This document shows, piece by piece, positions 34,318 through 42,643 of a stretch of 43,063 bases of DNA. This stretch comes from Deltaproteobacteria bacterium (GTDB taxonomy: Bacteria > Myxococcota > Myxococcia > SLRQ01): the NCBI GenBank assembly GCA_007130885.1, contig SLRQ01000080.1, positions 1-43,063 on the forward strand. Reading direction: 5' to 3'. The number at the start of each line of letters is the position of its first letter. Within the stretch, counting starts at the first letter, position 1. Made by a program: the position numbers and the translations under genes. The notes beneath the pieces were generated by a model, which searched no databases, had not been told where the DNA came from, and was given only the letters and a program-made list of their open reading frames with translations.

Positions 34318-35499
34318 CTACTCGGCTTCCTCGGCCTCGGTGTCCTCGCTTGGAGGATCGAACCGCTTCGCCAAGGCCTGCTCCTCGTCGGTCAAAGCCT
34401 CGTGCCTGTGAATTTGGTACGCGGCCTCGTCGCCCTTGACTCGCACAAGGCCGCCCATACCTCGCGATACGGTCTCATCGTTCATGGCCCACGGATGGCT
34501 GTCGGCGGGACCTACGTTCAAATAGAAAGAATCCGTAAAGGCGCCTTGCTCGATTAAGTCACGGCCGAAGAGATCGGTTGCGCTTCCGCCGGCCTCATGG
34601 ACATGAGCGAAGATTCCAAACGGGATATCGGCGGCGGCAATGAGGCGGTTGATGTTGGCGTCGCCGATGTTGCCCGCCTCCCTGGCGAAGTCGACGGCCT
34701 GTGGCGTCGCGCCTCTTGGGCCGCTGTGCGCAACCAGTAGCACCGGTCCTTCCGCTTCCTTGGCCAACGGCACCAGCGCCTCGACATCTTCACGGAAGTA
34801 CACGCATCCGGTCTCCGCGTGGAGGAAGCGTGGGTCGTGATAGCCGGGGAGCGAGAGGAGGGTGGCACCGGGCAGCTTGACCAGCCGCTGCTGGGTGAGA
34901 TCGATCACGTTCGGGTAAGCCTCTTTGGCCTTTGCCAGGGCGCCGGTGTAGACCTCGCGCGCTTCACGGTTCCCTATGGTAACGAATACGGGCCAGCCCG
35001 GATCGGCGAGCGCGCCGAGGGCTCGTGCCAGCCCGGGCTCCGTCTCTCCGGCATCGCCCGCCACCACGACCGCATCGACGTTCTCCGAACGCCACCACTC
35101 CACCAGGCGTCCGATGTTGAACATGTTCTCGCCGGTGTCCTCCTTGATGTCCGCTATTACTCCAAGAGTGAGGTGTCCGGGATCATCGCCGTCTCGTGTC
35201 AGCGTGGCCCGGTAGCCGTTCACTTCGGCATTCCAGTCCGGTATTTCGAGGACCGTGGCATCCGCGAGCTCGAGGCCGCCAACACAAGCCGGATCACTCT
35301 CGCCCGATGCGGATTCGGTGCTGCCTTCTCCGCCCGGCGGAATTTCGATGTCAACCGCAAGAAGGTCTTCAGGCTCTTCGGTGGAGGCTTCGGGACTCGG
35401 CTGCTCCGGTTCGCTAGGCTTTTCCTCGGAACGGCACCCCGTCATGAGCATCGCGACAACGACAAGTAGTCCGAGCATCCGGAAAGAGGTCTTACGCAT
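34318..35499 (-). CDS. metallophosphoesterase-like lipoprotein with altered metal site
   Basis: This 393-residue minus-strand protein starts with the ATG at 35499, which has GGAGG close upstream and opens a lipoprotein signal with lipobox MTGC (Cys22). An upstream in-frame ATG at 35529 gives no signal peptide. After a Pro/Glu-rich linker comes a calcineurin-like fold: VIADIKED (about 115-121), VAGDAGE (147-152), TIGNRE (174-179), VAHSGPRG (about 255-262) and FAHVHEAGG (296-304). Active members have D-x-H, GNHE and GH-x-H. Here the first His is Lys and the GNHE His is Arg, so some metal or catalytic ligands are missing. It may bind a phosphoester without cleaving it. It lies 127 bases upstream of the next minus-strand lipoprotein gene. 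Confidence 0.8.
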   Translation of the reverse strand: MRKTSFRMLGLLVVVAMLMTGCRSEEKPSEPEQPSPEASTEEPEDLLAVDIEIPPGGEGSTESASGESDPACVGGLELADATVLEIPDWNAEVNGYRATLTRDGDDPGHLTLGVIADIKEDTGENMFNIGRLVEWWRSENVDAVVVAGDAGETEPGLARALGALADPGWPVFVTIGNREAREVYTGALAKAKEAYPNVIDLTQQRLVKLPGATLLSLPGYHDPRFLHAETGCVYFREDVEALVPLAKEAEGPVLLVAHSGPRGATPQAVDFAREAGNIGDANINRLIAAADIPFGIFAHVHEAGGSATDLFGRDLIEQGAFTDSFYLNVGPADSHPWAMNDETVSRGMGGLVRVKGDEAAYQIHRHEALTDEEQALAKRFDPPSEDTEAEEAE

Positions 35500-35579
35500 G
35501 TTTTCCTCCGATTGGGTTTGTTTGCGCATTTCTGTGCGAAACTACCCTTGAAGGCCCGGAGTGGCAAGTCGGTTCGGTG

Positions 35580-35608
35580 TTGATTCGACGGTTATTGCAC
35601 ATTAGTCT
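35580..35608 (+). promoter_or_regulatory. candidate promoter for a leaderless PilZ transcript
   Basis: TTGATT (35580-35585) and TAGTCT (35603-35608) have a 17-base spacer. Transcription would begin about seven bases later, at 35615-35617, right at the PilZ start codon. That gene lacks a Shine-Dalgarno site, which fits a leaderless mRNA. This is suggestive only. Confidence 0.3.
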
Positions 35609-35616
35609 CACGCGGC

Positions 35617-36090
35617 ATGGAAACCGGCGATAGTGGCGCATCGGGCGAAGGCGGGTACGGGCAAGCCCCGGTCGACGGGGAAGAGAGAAGGCGCCACCCC
35701 CGCGCACCCATTTCCTTGCTCGTCCAGTACAGGTTCGAGTCCTTCGAGAACCTGCTTTGCGCCTACAGCTTCGATGTGTCCCCCGGAGGGCTGTTCCTGC
35801 GCACGAATGAACCGTGTCCCGTGGGCGCCATGATTTTCTTGCAGTTCGCACTCGAGGACGGCAGCAAGCTAATCGAGAGCCTAGGCAGAGTCGTTCATGT
35901 GAGGCAAGGCGGACCCGTCATTCCAGGAATGGGAGTCGAGTTCGTGGACTTCGACGCCGCATCGCTGAAGGTGATGAGCAACTTCGTCGCCGATAGGATT
36001 CGCCGGACCGGCCCGGTGACCGGCTTGCAGCGTCCAGCTACCGGTATTTCGCCCGTTAGCCGCGATCGAGGGCGGAACGAAGGCGCCTGA
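35617..36090 (+). CDS. PilZ domain protein (c-di-GMP receptor)
   Basis: This 157-residue cytosolic protein has both c-di-GMP-binding motifs of PilZ: RxxxR at about residues 25-29 (RRHPR) and DxSxxG at about 53-58 (DVSPGG). The rest of the barrel follows, with GLFLRTNEPCPVGAMIFLQF and GMGVEFVDFD. Unlike the PilZ-like protein at 27446-27871, this one should bind the nucleotide. The ATG at 35617 has no ribosome-binding site (see the upstream promoter). It is the only plus-strand gene in this block, and its last 35 bases overlap the convergent cyclic-nucleotide-binding gene. Possible targets are motility, the pilus or the neighbouring transporter; none is proved by sequence. Confidence 0.87.
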   Translation: METGDSGASGEGGYGQAPVDGEERRRHPRAPISLLVQYRFESFENLLCAYSFDVSPGGLFLRTNEPCPVGAMIFLQFALEDGSKLIESLGRVVHVRQGGPVIPGMGVEFVDFDAASLKVMSNFVADRIRRTGPVTGLQRPATGISPVSRDRGRNEGA

Positions 36091-36475
36091 CCAAGACACG
36101 TATGACGCCGCGCGCTATCTCCGGTTTCTCGGTGAGTAGGTCCGAGAAATCCTCACGGCCAAGCCGTAGGCAGGTCGTCTCCCCGAGACACGTTACACTG
36201 GCACTGCGAGGCGACGAGTCCAACACCGCCATCTCACCGATGCACTCGCCTGCTCCGAGCTCGGCTATGACTCGCTCTCCCCGGTGGACTCGTACCAACC
36301 CGTCCAGAATCACATACATGGAGTCACCGATCTCGCCCTGTTCGAAGATGGTCTCTCCGTTGTCGAAGGATACCAGCTCCGTAATGGTGCTGATGCCGGC
36401 AAGATCCTCCCCGGCGATGCGCTCGAAGAGGTCCACGGACTTGAGAGCCAAGACTTTTTCGATGGTCGTAAGCAT
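36056..36475 (-). CDS. cyclic nucleotide-binding domain protein
   Basis: This 139-residue single-domain protein has the cNMP-binding (CAP_ED) fold: a helical start (LALKSVDLFERI), beta-roll GETIFEQGEIGDSMYVILDG, and the phosphate-binding cassette GECIGEMAVLDSSPRSASV. That cassette carries the Glu and Arg needed for cNMP binding. A C-terminal helix follows; there is no DNA-binding helix-turn-helix. It lies 12 bases downstream of the transporter/HEAT gene on the same strand and is probably its translationally linked partner. In many relatives such a domain is fused to the end of that protein, so here it looks like a split version. Its 3' end overlaps the PilZ gene on the other strand by 35 bases. 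Confidence 0.9.
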   Translation of the reverse strand: MLTTIEKVLALKSVDLFERIAGEDLAGISTITELVSFDNGETIFEQGEIGDSMYVILDGLVRVHRGERVIAELGAGECIGEMAVLDSSPRSASVTCLGETTCLRLGREDFSDLLTEKPEIARGVIRVLVRRLRSALDRG

Positions 36476-36487
36476 TTTTTCCCAACA

Positions 36488-39478
36488 TCAGCCCGCACGC
36501 GAGCTGACTCGAACAGCGGCCTTCTCCAGTGGCTTTACGTCCAGTTCGGAACAGAGGATGGAAGCTAGCACACTCACTCTTTGGACATCGTCCGTTTTGT
36601 ATGCCTCGAGAAGCGGCAAGGACTCCGCCGGAGGCAGGTGCGTGGCAGCGGTAAGTAGGGCAACCTCTCGAACGATTGTGTTCGAGCTGTCGAGCAGGCG
36701 GCACGCCGCCTTTCCAACCTTGATGGTGGGAACCGGCGATGTCGTAGCGAGATAGTGAAGAGCACACGCGCGAACCCAAGGAGAAGAATCGCTTGTGAGA
36801 ACCAAAAGCAACTCGTCTCGCGGGTGGGGGGAGTCAATGAGCCTTAAACACTCCGCGGCGGCTACTTTTTCTTTTCGGGGTCGCTCGTCGACAAGCGGTA
36901 TCAGCAGTGAGCGGGTTCGTCTGTCCAAGGTGTTCTCGAGAACCTCCACGGCGTTGCCTCGAACGCCGGCCGTCATACTCTCGAGTCCGACCCGCACCGT
37001 CTCCATCGTTCTTCCGGGAAAGCGCAGGGCTAGTAGATTGAATGTGCGATCCAGGACCTGTTGAAGCCTCTCTTCGAGGGCTTGAGCCAAGAGGGCGGCT
37101 TCGGCGGAAGGCTCTGCTTCTAGGGCAAGCCCTTCGAGATGGCCAAGCGTCTCATAGCCCTTGATGATCTGGGCCATCACGGCTTCACCAAGAGCTTTTT
37201 GGTCGACACGAAGAGTTGGAAAGCGGGTATGAAGCCGGTTGATCCACCGGCAAACCCGTGCTTCAAGCTCTTCGTCATCTGAATGAGTTTGGCCCATCAG
37301 GATGTCCGCGGCCTGTTGAGTGCCAAGTCTGCCCAGAACGCCGGGTATCCCCAATCGGACCCAGGGCCGTTCGGTCTCCTCCAAGAGAACCTTTTCCAAT
37401 ATATGTTCGATGCCGGGGCCATAGGCAACTAGAGCATCCGCTGCATTTCCCCCAACTCTGGCATCTCCAAGCTTGCATATCAGGGAAGGCACCAACTCCG
37501 GACTTTTCATCAGCTCCGCCGCCGCTATGGCGGCTCGTTGTACCTCGATGTCCTCGTCTCCTAGAAGCGGGACGATGGACATGTAAAAGCTGGTTGGACC
37601 TGCCTCTCCGAGAGCGGTTACGCCGTGGCTCCTCAACACAGGGTCGGACGATGATATCATCTCCTCCAACACCTCTACCGATCCCAGAATACCGTCTAGA
37701 ACTCCCCAGCGAATCATACCGGTGATCGCCGCGGCTCGGACGATGGGTACCGGATCATCTAGATACCGGCGAACTACTCTAACCGCCTTGACTCGGCCGA
37801 TGGAGCAATAGGCCTTTATGGCGGCTGCTCGCACCGCGCCATTTTCGTCCTCGAAGCAGTGATAAACACTGTCGAGCCATTGCAGGGAGCCTCGCCGCCC
37901 AAGGTGAGCCAGCGCCATCTTGCGGATCTCCGCCTCATGGTGGTCCAGCAAGGCCGCCACCGTTTTGTCGAGCGAGTCGACATCGACATGCTCTAGAAGC
38001 TCGAGTGCTCGCATGATCTCCTTATCGTCATTGCTTTGGAGCGCCGTGCCGAGCACTTTGTTTGCCGAAGCTTCATCGACGTGGAGATGACCGTCGCTGA
38101 AGTCGAGTCTACGCTTGTGAAGTGTATCCACGAGCGATTTTAGGTACTCACCACGCAGCTTCGTAACGAGCCACAACCAAAGTGCGGCTATGCCGGCCGA
38201 TATCGTTGCAAGCCAGTGTACGTTCGCTGAAAGCTGAGGGGTGATGTGGATAGCCAGGATCAACGCAAGGCCGGTGAAGCAGCAGGTAAGGGGTTTGAGG
38301 ACTCCATCTATGAAGGCCTTGGCCTTCATTCGTTTGCGAGCGGGGACTGGCAGGTAGAGGAGTTGTAGCGTTACATCGTTGATGCTGTATCTGAAGACGG
38401 CGTCCGAACCCTTGGCGAACGCGGCTACAGCGGCCAAGGGAACCAGGAATACCGCGACCGAGCCCAACAGAAGCAAACATGGAAGGATCAGCAGCGCAAG
38501 AAGCACGCTGAAGCGTTCGATAAGCCTAGCCGTCACAAAAAGCTGTACGAATAGGCCGATCACGCCGGCGATACCGTAAAGCAGACTGAAGAAGGCGGTC
38601 AGGGCTTCCTCTTCGAATTCTCGGGCCGCCAAGGTCTTGAACTGGTAGTCGACCAGAGTAATGACGATGAAGGTCAAGGCTACGATGATCGCCACGGTTC
38701 GAAGGTGACGGCTGTGGAAGACTTGCAGAGTCTGCCTCGACATGGCCACCGGCCTGCGCGGTGTACCGGCGCCGCCTTCAAGCGCTTGAATCAGTTGCTG
38801 ACGGGCGTTCGCCCCAAGAATCGCTCCCAGCGCGATGCAGGCCAGAAGGCAGGCGACCATTACGAAGATGAGGTTCTCAGTGCCGACCCGAGGAGCTAGA
38901 GCAGCACCTCCGAAACCCACGAGTATGCTGGCGATTACTCCTCCGGCGCCGATGAAACCAAAAAGCCTCTTGGCTTGACGGGTGTGGTGTGTGGCGTTGG
39001 CAAGAGACCAGAACTGAATGATGAGCAGGGCGCCCAGCGCTTCCACCATTACGTATAGGACGGCGTATAGCAGCGGAACGTCCCATCTCATGCCCAGCCA
39101 GAGGCCGGTTGTCATTACCGCCATTGCCGAACCGCTTGCGATAATCAGCTTGTCGAGCCTGATGCGCCCCGTGACACGGGCGTAGAACCAAGCTGACGAC
39201 GAAAGGGCCAGGGCGCTTGCTACATACATCCAGGGAAGAAGCTCGGAACCATAGTGAGAAAGGAACAAGGCCGCCGACACGTTTCGGCCCATGACGATGA
39301 AGCCGGTGGCAAAGAGGATGAACAGCAGGTGCAGGGCCGCGGTCCCGAACTCTTCCCTTTGAACCTTGAGCAGACCGAGCAGCGCACCGGTACCGGAGTT
39401 CGGCTTGCCTGCGTGTGCGTGGCGGGGCAGGCCGCTGACTTCGACTCTAGGCCGGCTCGTGTACAGTCGGTCGGTCAT
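36488..39478 (-). CDS. nucleotide-transporter-like (Npt/TLC) membrane protein with HEAT repeats
   Basis: This protein is about 996 residues. The first half has ten or more membrane segments (LHLLFILFATGFIVMGRN; LLYAVLYVMVEALGALLIIQ; AIIVALTFIVITLVDYQFKT; LLALLILPCLLLLGSVAVFL). It also has the sequence FRYSINDVTLQLLYLPVP with nearby KAKAFIDGVLKP, typical of ADP/ATP-translocase-like (TLC, Npt1/2) proteins of free-living bacteria. The second half is a long array of HEAT-like helical repeats (EIRKMALAHLGRRG; GAVRAAAIKAYCSIG; PIVRAAAITGMIRWG; EVQRAAIAAAELM). The start is uncertain: I use the ATG at 39478, but the frame is open to 39571 and no start has a good ribosome-binding site. Whether it moves nucleotides is unknown; it may be a membrane sensor working with the cNMP protein. 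Confidence 0.85.
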   Translation of the reverse strand: MTDRLYTSRPRVEVSGLPRHAHAGKPNSGTGALLGLLKVQREEFGTAALHLLFILFATGFIVMGRNVSAALFLSHYGSELLPWMYVASALALSSSAWFYARVTGRIRLDKLIIASGSAMAVMTTGLWLGMRWDVPLLYAVLYVMVEALGALLIIQFWSLANATHHTRQAKRLFGFIGAGGVIASILVGFGGAALAPRVGTENLIFVMVACLLACIALGAILGANARQQLIQALEGGAGTPRRPVAMSRQTLQVFHSRHLRTVAIIVALTFIVITLVDYQFKTLAAREFEEEALTAFFSLLYGIAGVIGLFVQLFVTARLIERFSVLLALLILPCLLLLGSVAVFLVPLAAVAAFAKGSDAVFRYSINDVTLQLLYLPVPARKRMKAKAFIDGVLKPLTCCFTGLALILAIHITPQLSANVHWLATISAGIAALWLWLVTKLRGEYLKSLVDTLHKRRLDFSDGHLHVDEASANKVLGTALQSNDDKEIMRALELLEHVDVDSLDKTVAALLDHHEAEIRKMALAHLGRRGSLQWLDSVYHCFEDENGAVRAAAIKAYCSIGRVKAVRVVRRYLDDPVPIVRAAAITGMIRWGVLDGILGSVEVLEEMISSSDPVLRSHGVTALGEAGPTSFYMSIVPLLGDEDIEVQRAAIAAAELMKSPELVPSLICKLGDARVGGNAADALVAYGPGIEHILEKVLLEETERPWVRLGIPGVLGRLGTQQAADILMGQTHSDDEELEARVCRWINRLHTRFPTLRVDQKALGEAVMAQIIKGYETLGHLEGLALEAEPSAEAALLAQALEERLQQVLDRTFNLLALRFPGRTMETVRVGLESMTAGVRGNAVEVLENTLDRRTRSLLIPLVDERPRKEKVAAAECLRLIDSPHPRDELLLVLTSDSSPWVRACALHYLATTSPVPTIKVGKAACRLLDSSNTIVREVALLTAATHLPPAESLPLLEAYKTDDVQRVSVLASILCSELDVKPLEKAAVRVSSRAG

Positions 39479-39640
39479 GATCTGGTGGAGGCTACCATGT
39501 CGAGGGAAGAATTGGGCACTTCGAGGCGCGGGCAAGCGAGCTGAAACGGTCATGCTTGCAAGGCCGTCCATGCTCTGGTCTACTCATACGCTCGCGAAAG
39601 GTGCGATGTCTTCGAATATTCGGACCACAAGGAGGGGGTC

Positions 39641-39958
39641 TTGACCAAGAGCCAGCTCATCGATGCCGTAACGGCGGCTATTCCACAGCTTTCGAGACGC
39701 GATGTCGAGGTCGCGGTGAACTCGGTTTTTCAGTGCATTACGGAGGGGCTAGCAAGAGACGAACGAATAGAGGTGCGAGGCTTCGGCTCCTTCGTAAACA
39801 GGCGCAGGGAAGCCCACGAAGGACGCAACCCCAGAACCGGTGACCTAATTAGGGTCCCGCGGAGACTAAATCCTTTTTTCACCGCGGGTAAGGATCTGCG
39901 GGATCGCATCAACGGAAACAGTTCGGTCGTATCCGATAGCGAGGGTGAGGCGGCCTGA
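39641..39958 (+). CDS. ihfB: HU/IHF family DNA-bending protein (IHF-beta-like)
   Basis: This 105-residue nucleoid protein starts with TTG at 39641, supported by a strong AAGGAGGGGG at 39629-39638. The opening TKSQLIDAVTAAIPQLSRRD and the DNA-binding arm RIEVRGFGSFVNRRREAHEG, then RNPRTGDLIRVPRRLNPFFT, match the IHF-beta branch of the family. The protein should bend DNA in the minor groove, usually as a heterodimer with IHF-alpha, which is not in the window. A short acidic tail (DSEGEAA) is extra. It is divergent from the transporter gene. An AT-rich palindrome CGAATATTCG lies at 39613-39622, just before the ribosome-binding site. Confidence 0.93.
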   Translation: MTKSQLIDAVTAAIPQLSRRDVEVAVNSVFQCITEGLARDERIEVRGFGSFVNRRREAHEGRNPRTGDLIRVPRRLNPFFTAGKDLRDRINGNSSVVSDSEGEAA

Positions 39959-40090
39959 AGGCTCCGCGGTGGCTCCCAACGACGACGGCACCTTTCTTGA
40001 CGTAACGCGTCGGTGCACCATGATACCGGTAGTGGCTTGCGGCCGGCGCTCTTGGAGAATGCATGCAGCCGCGGCCAGGAGCCTGCGACT

Positions 40091-41830
40091 TTGCGTCATA
40101 TAGTAAAAGACCGACTGATCCCCGTGGTGGAGAAGGCGCTTCTGCGGGGTGTGGAGACCGGCGAGCTGCCCGTCGAAAAGGGTGATTTGCCGCCTGTGGT
40201 GTTGGAGAGGCCGAGAACTCCGGAGCATGGAGACTTCGCGCTCAACACGGCACTCGTTCTGGCCAAATCCGCGGGGATGCCTCCCCGCAAAGTGGCGGAA
40301 GTCATTGCCGCCGAAATTCGAAGCTGTGAAGGCGGACGAGTTCTCGAGAGCGTAGAGGTGGCGGGGCCGGGATTCATCAATCTGCGGGTCGAGCATGCGG
40401 TTTGGTTCGAGTCACTAAACGAGGTGCCCCGGCTGGGGGACGCCTTCGGGCGAAGCGACGTCGGAAAGGGAGCAGCGATCAACGTAGAGTACATCAGCGC
40501 AAATCCCACCGGTCCTCTACATGTCGGGCACGGTCGCGGAGCCGTCACCGGCGATGTGTGCGCCACCCTTCTCGAGTGGGCGGGATTCGAGGTCACGCGC
40601 GAGTACTACCTCAACGACTTTGGAAATCAGGTAGAGATGCTTGCTACCAGCGTTTTTATCCGCTACCGCCAGCTTCTCGGCGAGCAAGTCGATCTGCCGG
40701 AAGACGCCTATCCCGGATCCTACATCATCGATGTGGCCAAGGAACTTCTGGAGCGCGATGGGCCGGGCTGGCTTGGGGTCCCAGAGGCGGAGTGGCGCCC
40801 CGCGGTAAGAGAGTTTGCCGTCGAGCGCATGGTTGATCTGATAAAGAGCGACCTCCAGGCGTTCAATATCAGCTTCGACGAGTTCACTTCCGAGCGTTCG
40901 CTTCACGAGAGGAAGCGAGTGCGCCACTGCCTCGATGAGCTCGAGAAGAGGAAGCTCTTGTATGAGGCCGAGGGAGGCGGCGTCATGTTTCGCTCGACCG
41001 CCTTCGGCGATGACAAGGACAGGGCGGTAGTCAAAACCGACGGGGCTTTCACCTATCTCGCAGGTGACATTGCATACCACCTCGACAAGATGGAGCGCGG
41101 TTATGACCGGCTCGTGAACGTATGGGGAGCGGATCACGCCGGATATGTGCCCCGTATGAAAGCTGCTGTTCAGGCTCTCGGCGGCCGGCCGGATCTACTG
41201 GAGGTCGTCACGGTCCAGATTGTGCGTTTGACCAGGGGTGGACAGCCTGTTCGCATGAGCAAGCGCAAGGGCGAGTTCGTGACCCTTCGCGATGTCATCG
41301 AAGAGGTCGGCCGCGACGCGACGAGATTGCTGTTCATCATGCGCCGCTCGGACGCCCAGCTCGAGTTCGACTTGGAGCTGGCGAAGCGCCAGTCATTGGA
41401 TAACCCTGTCTATTACATCCAGTACGGGCACGCTCGAATCCAGGCGATACTGCGGCGGGCGGAGCAGGAGGGTCATGAAGCTCCGAAAGGGATACTTTCG
41501 GCCGAGGCGCTGGCAGCGCTCGGACTTCCCGAGGAAGTCGATCTGGCGCGGAGGCTTCTTGCTTTTCCGGAAATGGTCGCTGGTGCGGCCGAAGCTCTTG
41601 AACCCCACAGAATGGTTTTCTATCTGCAGGAGACGATTTCAGCCTTCCACGCCTATTACACCAAGTACAAGAACACCGAGCGCGTACTGTCCGATGATGC
41701 GGCCAAGACCAGCGGGAGACTCTTTCTCGTTACCGCTTTGAAGCAAGTGTTGAGAAACGGTCTCGCGCTCCTGGGTGTGGAAGCACCCGACCGAATGGAT
41801 CTGCCCGACGAGGAAGAATCTTTACCTTGA
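40091..41830 (+). CDS. argS: arginyl-tRNA synthetase
   Basis: Class I aminoacyl-tRNA synthetase that charges tRNA-Arg. It has the N-terminal Add1 domain (LIPVVEKALL; RPRTPEHGDFALNTALVLAK), then NPTGPLHVGHGRGAVTGD with the HIGH-type motif HVGH near 144. Further on are YLAGDIAYHLDKMERGYDRL, GADHAGYVPRMKAA and the KMSKS-type loop RMSKRKGEFVTLRD near 388. The DALR anticodon-binding domain is at the C-terminus (RLFLVTALKQVLRNGLALLG). The frame is open back to a GTG at 40013 without a ribosome-binding site. I choose the TTG at 40091, which has AGGAG nine bases upstream and matches the usual N-terminus, giving 579 residues. Confidence 0.94.
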   Translation: MRHIVKDRLIPVVEKALLRGVETGELPVEKGDLPPVVLERPRTPEHGDFALNTALVLAKSAGMPPRKVAEVIAAEIRSCEGGRVLESVEVAGPGFINLRVEHAVWFESLNEVPRLGDAFGRSDVGKGAAINVEYISANPTGPLHVGHGRGAVTGDVCATLLEWAGFEVTREYYLNDFGNQVEMLATSVFIRYRQLLGEQVDLPEDAYPGSYIIDVAKELLERDGPGWLGVPEAEWRPAVREFAVERMVDLIKSDLQAFNISFDEFTSERSLHERKRVRHCLDELEKRKLLYEAEGGGVMFRSTAFGDDKDRAVVKTDGAFTYLAGDIAYHLDKMERGYDRLVNVWGADHAGYVPRMKAAVQALGGRPDLLEVVTVQIVRLTRGGQPVRMSKRKGEFVTLRDVIEEVGRDATRLLFIMRRSDAQLEFDLELAKRQSLDNPVYYIQYGHARIQAILRRAEQEGHEAPKGILSAEALAALGLPEEVDLARRLLAFPEMVAGAAEALEPHRMVFYLQETISAFHAYYTKYKNTERVLSDDAAKTSGRLFLVTALKQVLRNGLALLGVEAPDRMDLPDEEESLP

Positions 41831-41872
41831 AGAGGCCGTGAAGGCGAGCGGGATCAACGTGTAGGAGAGGCC

Positions 41873-42574
41873 ATGAATAAGAACAGACGCCGGCAGGGTG
41901 ATGAAAAGGTGGAGATAGCCCTCGAAAAGAGCCAGGCCACATTCGTGCTCGTGGGTCTTATCGTAGCTATGGGCGCGGTCTTCATGCTGGGAGTGGTATT
42001 CGGTAGCCGGACCGGCGGAGAAAGTGACGACGTTGCCGCCGTTACCACCGAGCCGGACGATAGGAGCGGCCATGCCGGCGCCGAGTTGACGTTCCATGAG
42101 GCTTTGACGGTAAGCGAGGAGGCGAGGTCGCCCGCCGCTCCGGAAGAGAGCCTACAGGAGGTTGATAAGCCTCCTACTCCGGTAGGAGAGGCAGAGATTG
42201 CAGAGTCTGGTGAGGCCTCGAAAGAGGCGACGGCGGAGCCCCCCAAGACTGATGAAGTGGATACTCGTGATATAGCCATCACGGCGGAATTCAGCGGGGC
42301 TCGGGATGCCACGGAATCCGACAGGATGCGGGGGGAGGCGGCTTTTACGATCCAGGTAGCCAGCCTACAAGACGAGGCCGACGCGCGACGCTTGGTCGAA
42401 AGGCTTCGGGGCGCAGGTTGGACGGCAAGAGTAGTAGAGGCCGATATAGACGGCAGAGGGCGATGGTACCGTGTCCAGGCGGGCAGCTTCGACACCCGCG
42501 ATGAGGCCATGCGCAGACAAGCCAGGATTCAAGACGAATTCGGCTTGGCCGGGCTGGTGGTGAACAAGCACTGA
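41873..42574 (+). CDS. SPOR domain membrane protein
   Basis: This 233-residue protein has a short basic N-tail, one membrane segment (VLVGLIVAMGAVFMLGVVFG, about 25-45), and a long acidic periplasmic linker. A C-terminal SPOR domain follows (FTIQVASLQDEADARRLVER; GRWYRVQAGSFDTRDEAMRR). SPOR domains bind septal, denuded peptidoglycan, so it likely acts in cell division or envelope remodelling, like FtsN/DedD. The start has GGAGAGG just upstream. It follows argS by 42 bases in the same direction; argS next to a SPOR gene is common in this broad group. Confidence 0.9.
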   Translation: MNKNRRRQGDEKVEIALEKSQATFVLVGLIVAMGAVFMLGVVFGSRTGGESDDVAAVTTEPDDRSGHAGAELTFHEALTVSEEARSPAAPEESLQEVDKPPTPVGEAEIAESGEASKEATAEPPKTDEVDTRDIAITAEFSGARDATESDRMRGEAAFTIQVASLQDEADARRLVERLRGAGWTARVVEADIDGRGRWYRVQAGSFDTRDEAMRRQARIQDEFGLAGLVVNKH

Positions 42575-42577
42575 GGC

Positions 42578-42603
42578 GAGCTGCCGTTGTGAGCTGCCGT
42601 TGT
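42578..42603 (+). repeat. 13-base tandem duplication
   Basis: GAGCTGCCGTTGT occurs twice back to back (42578-42590 and 42591-42603) in the 69-base gap after the SPOR gene, followed by a partial third start GAGTTG. It is a small slippage-type duplication with no evident function. Confidence 0.85.
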
Positions 42604-42643
42604 GAGTTGACAGATAGCGGCACCCACTGCTACCGGGCTCGAT

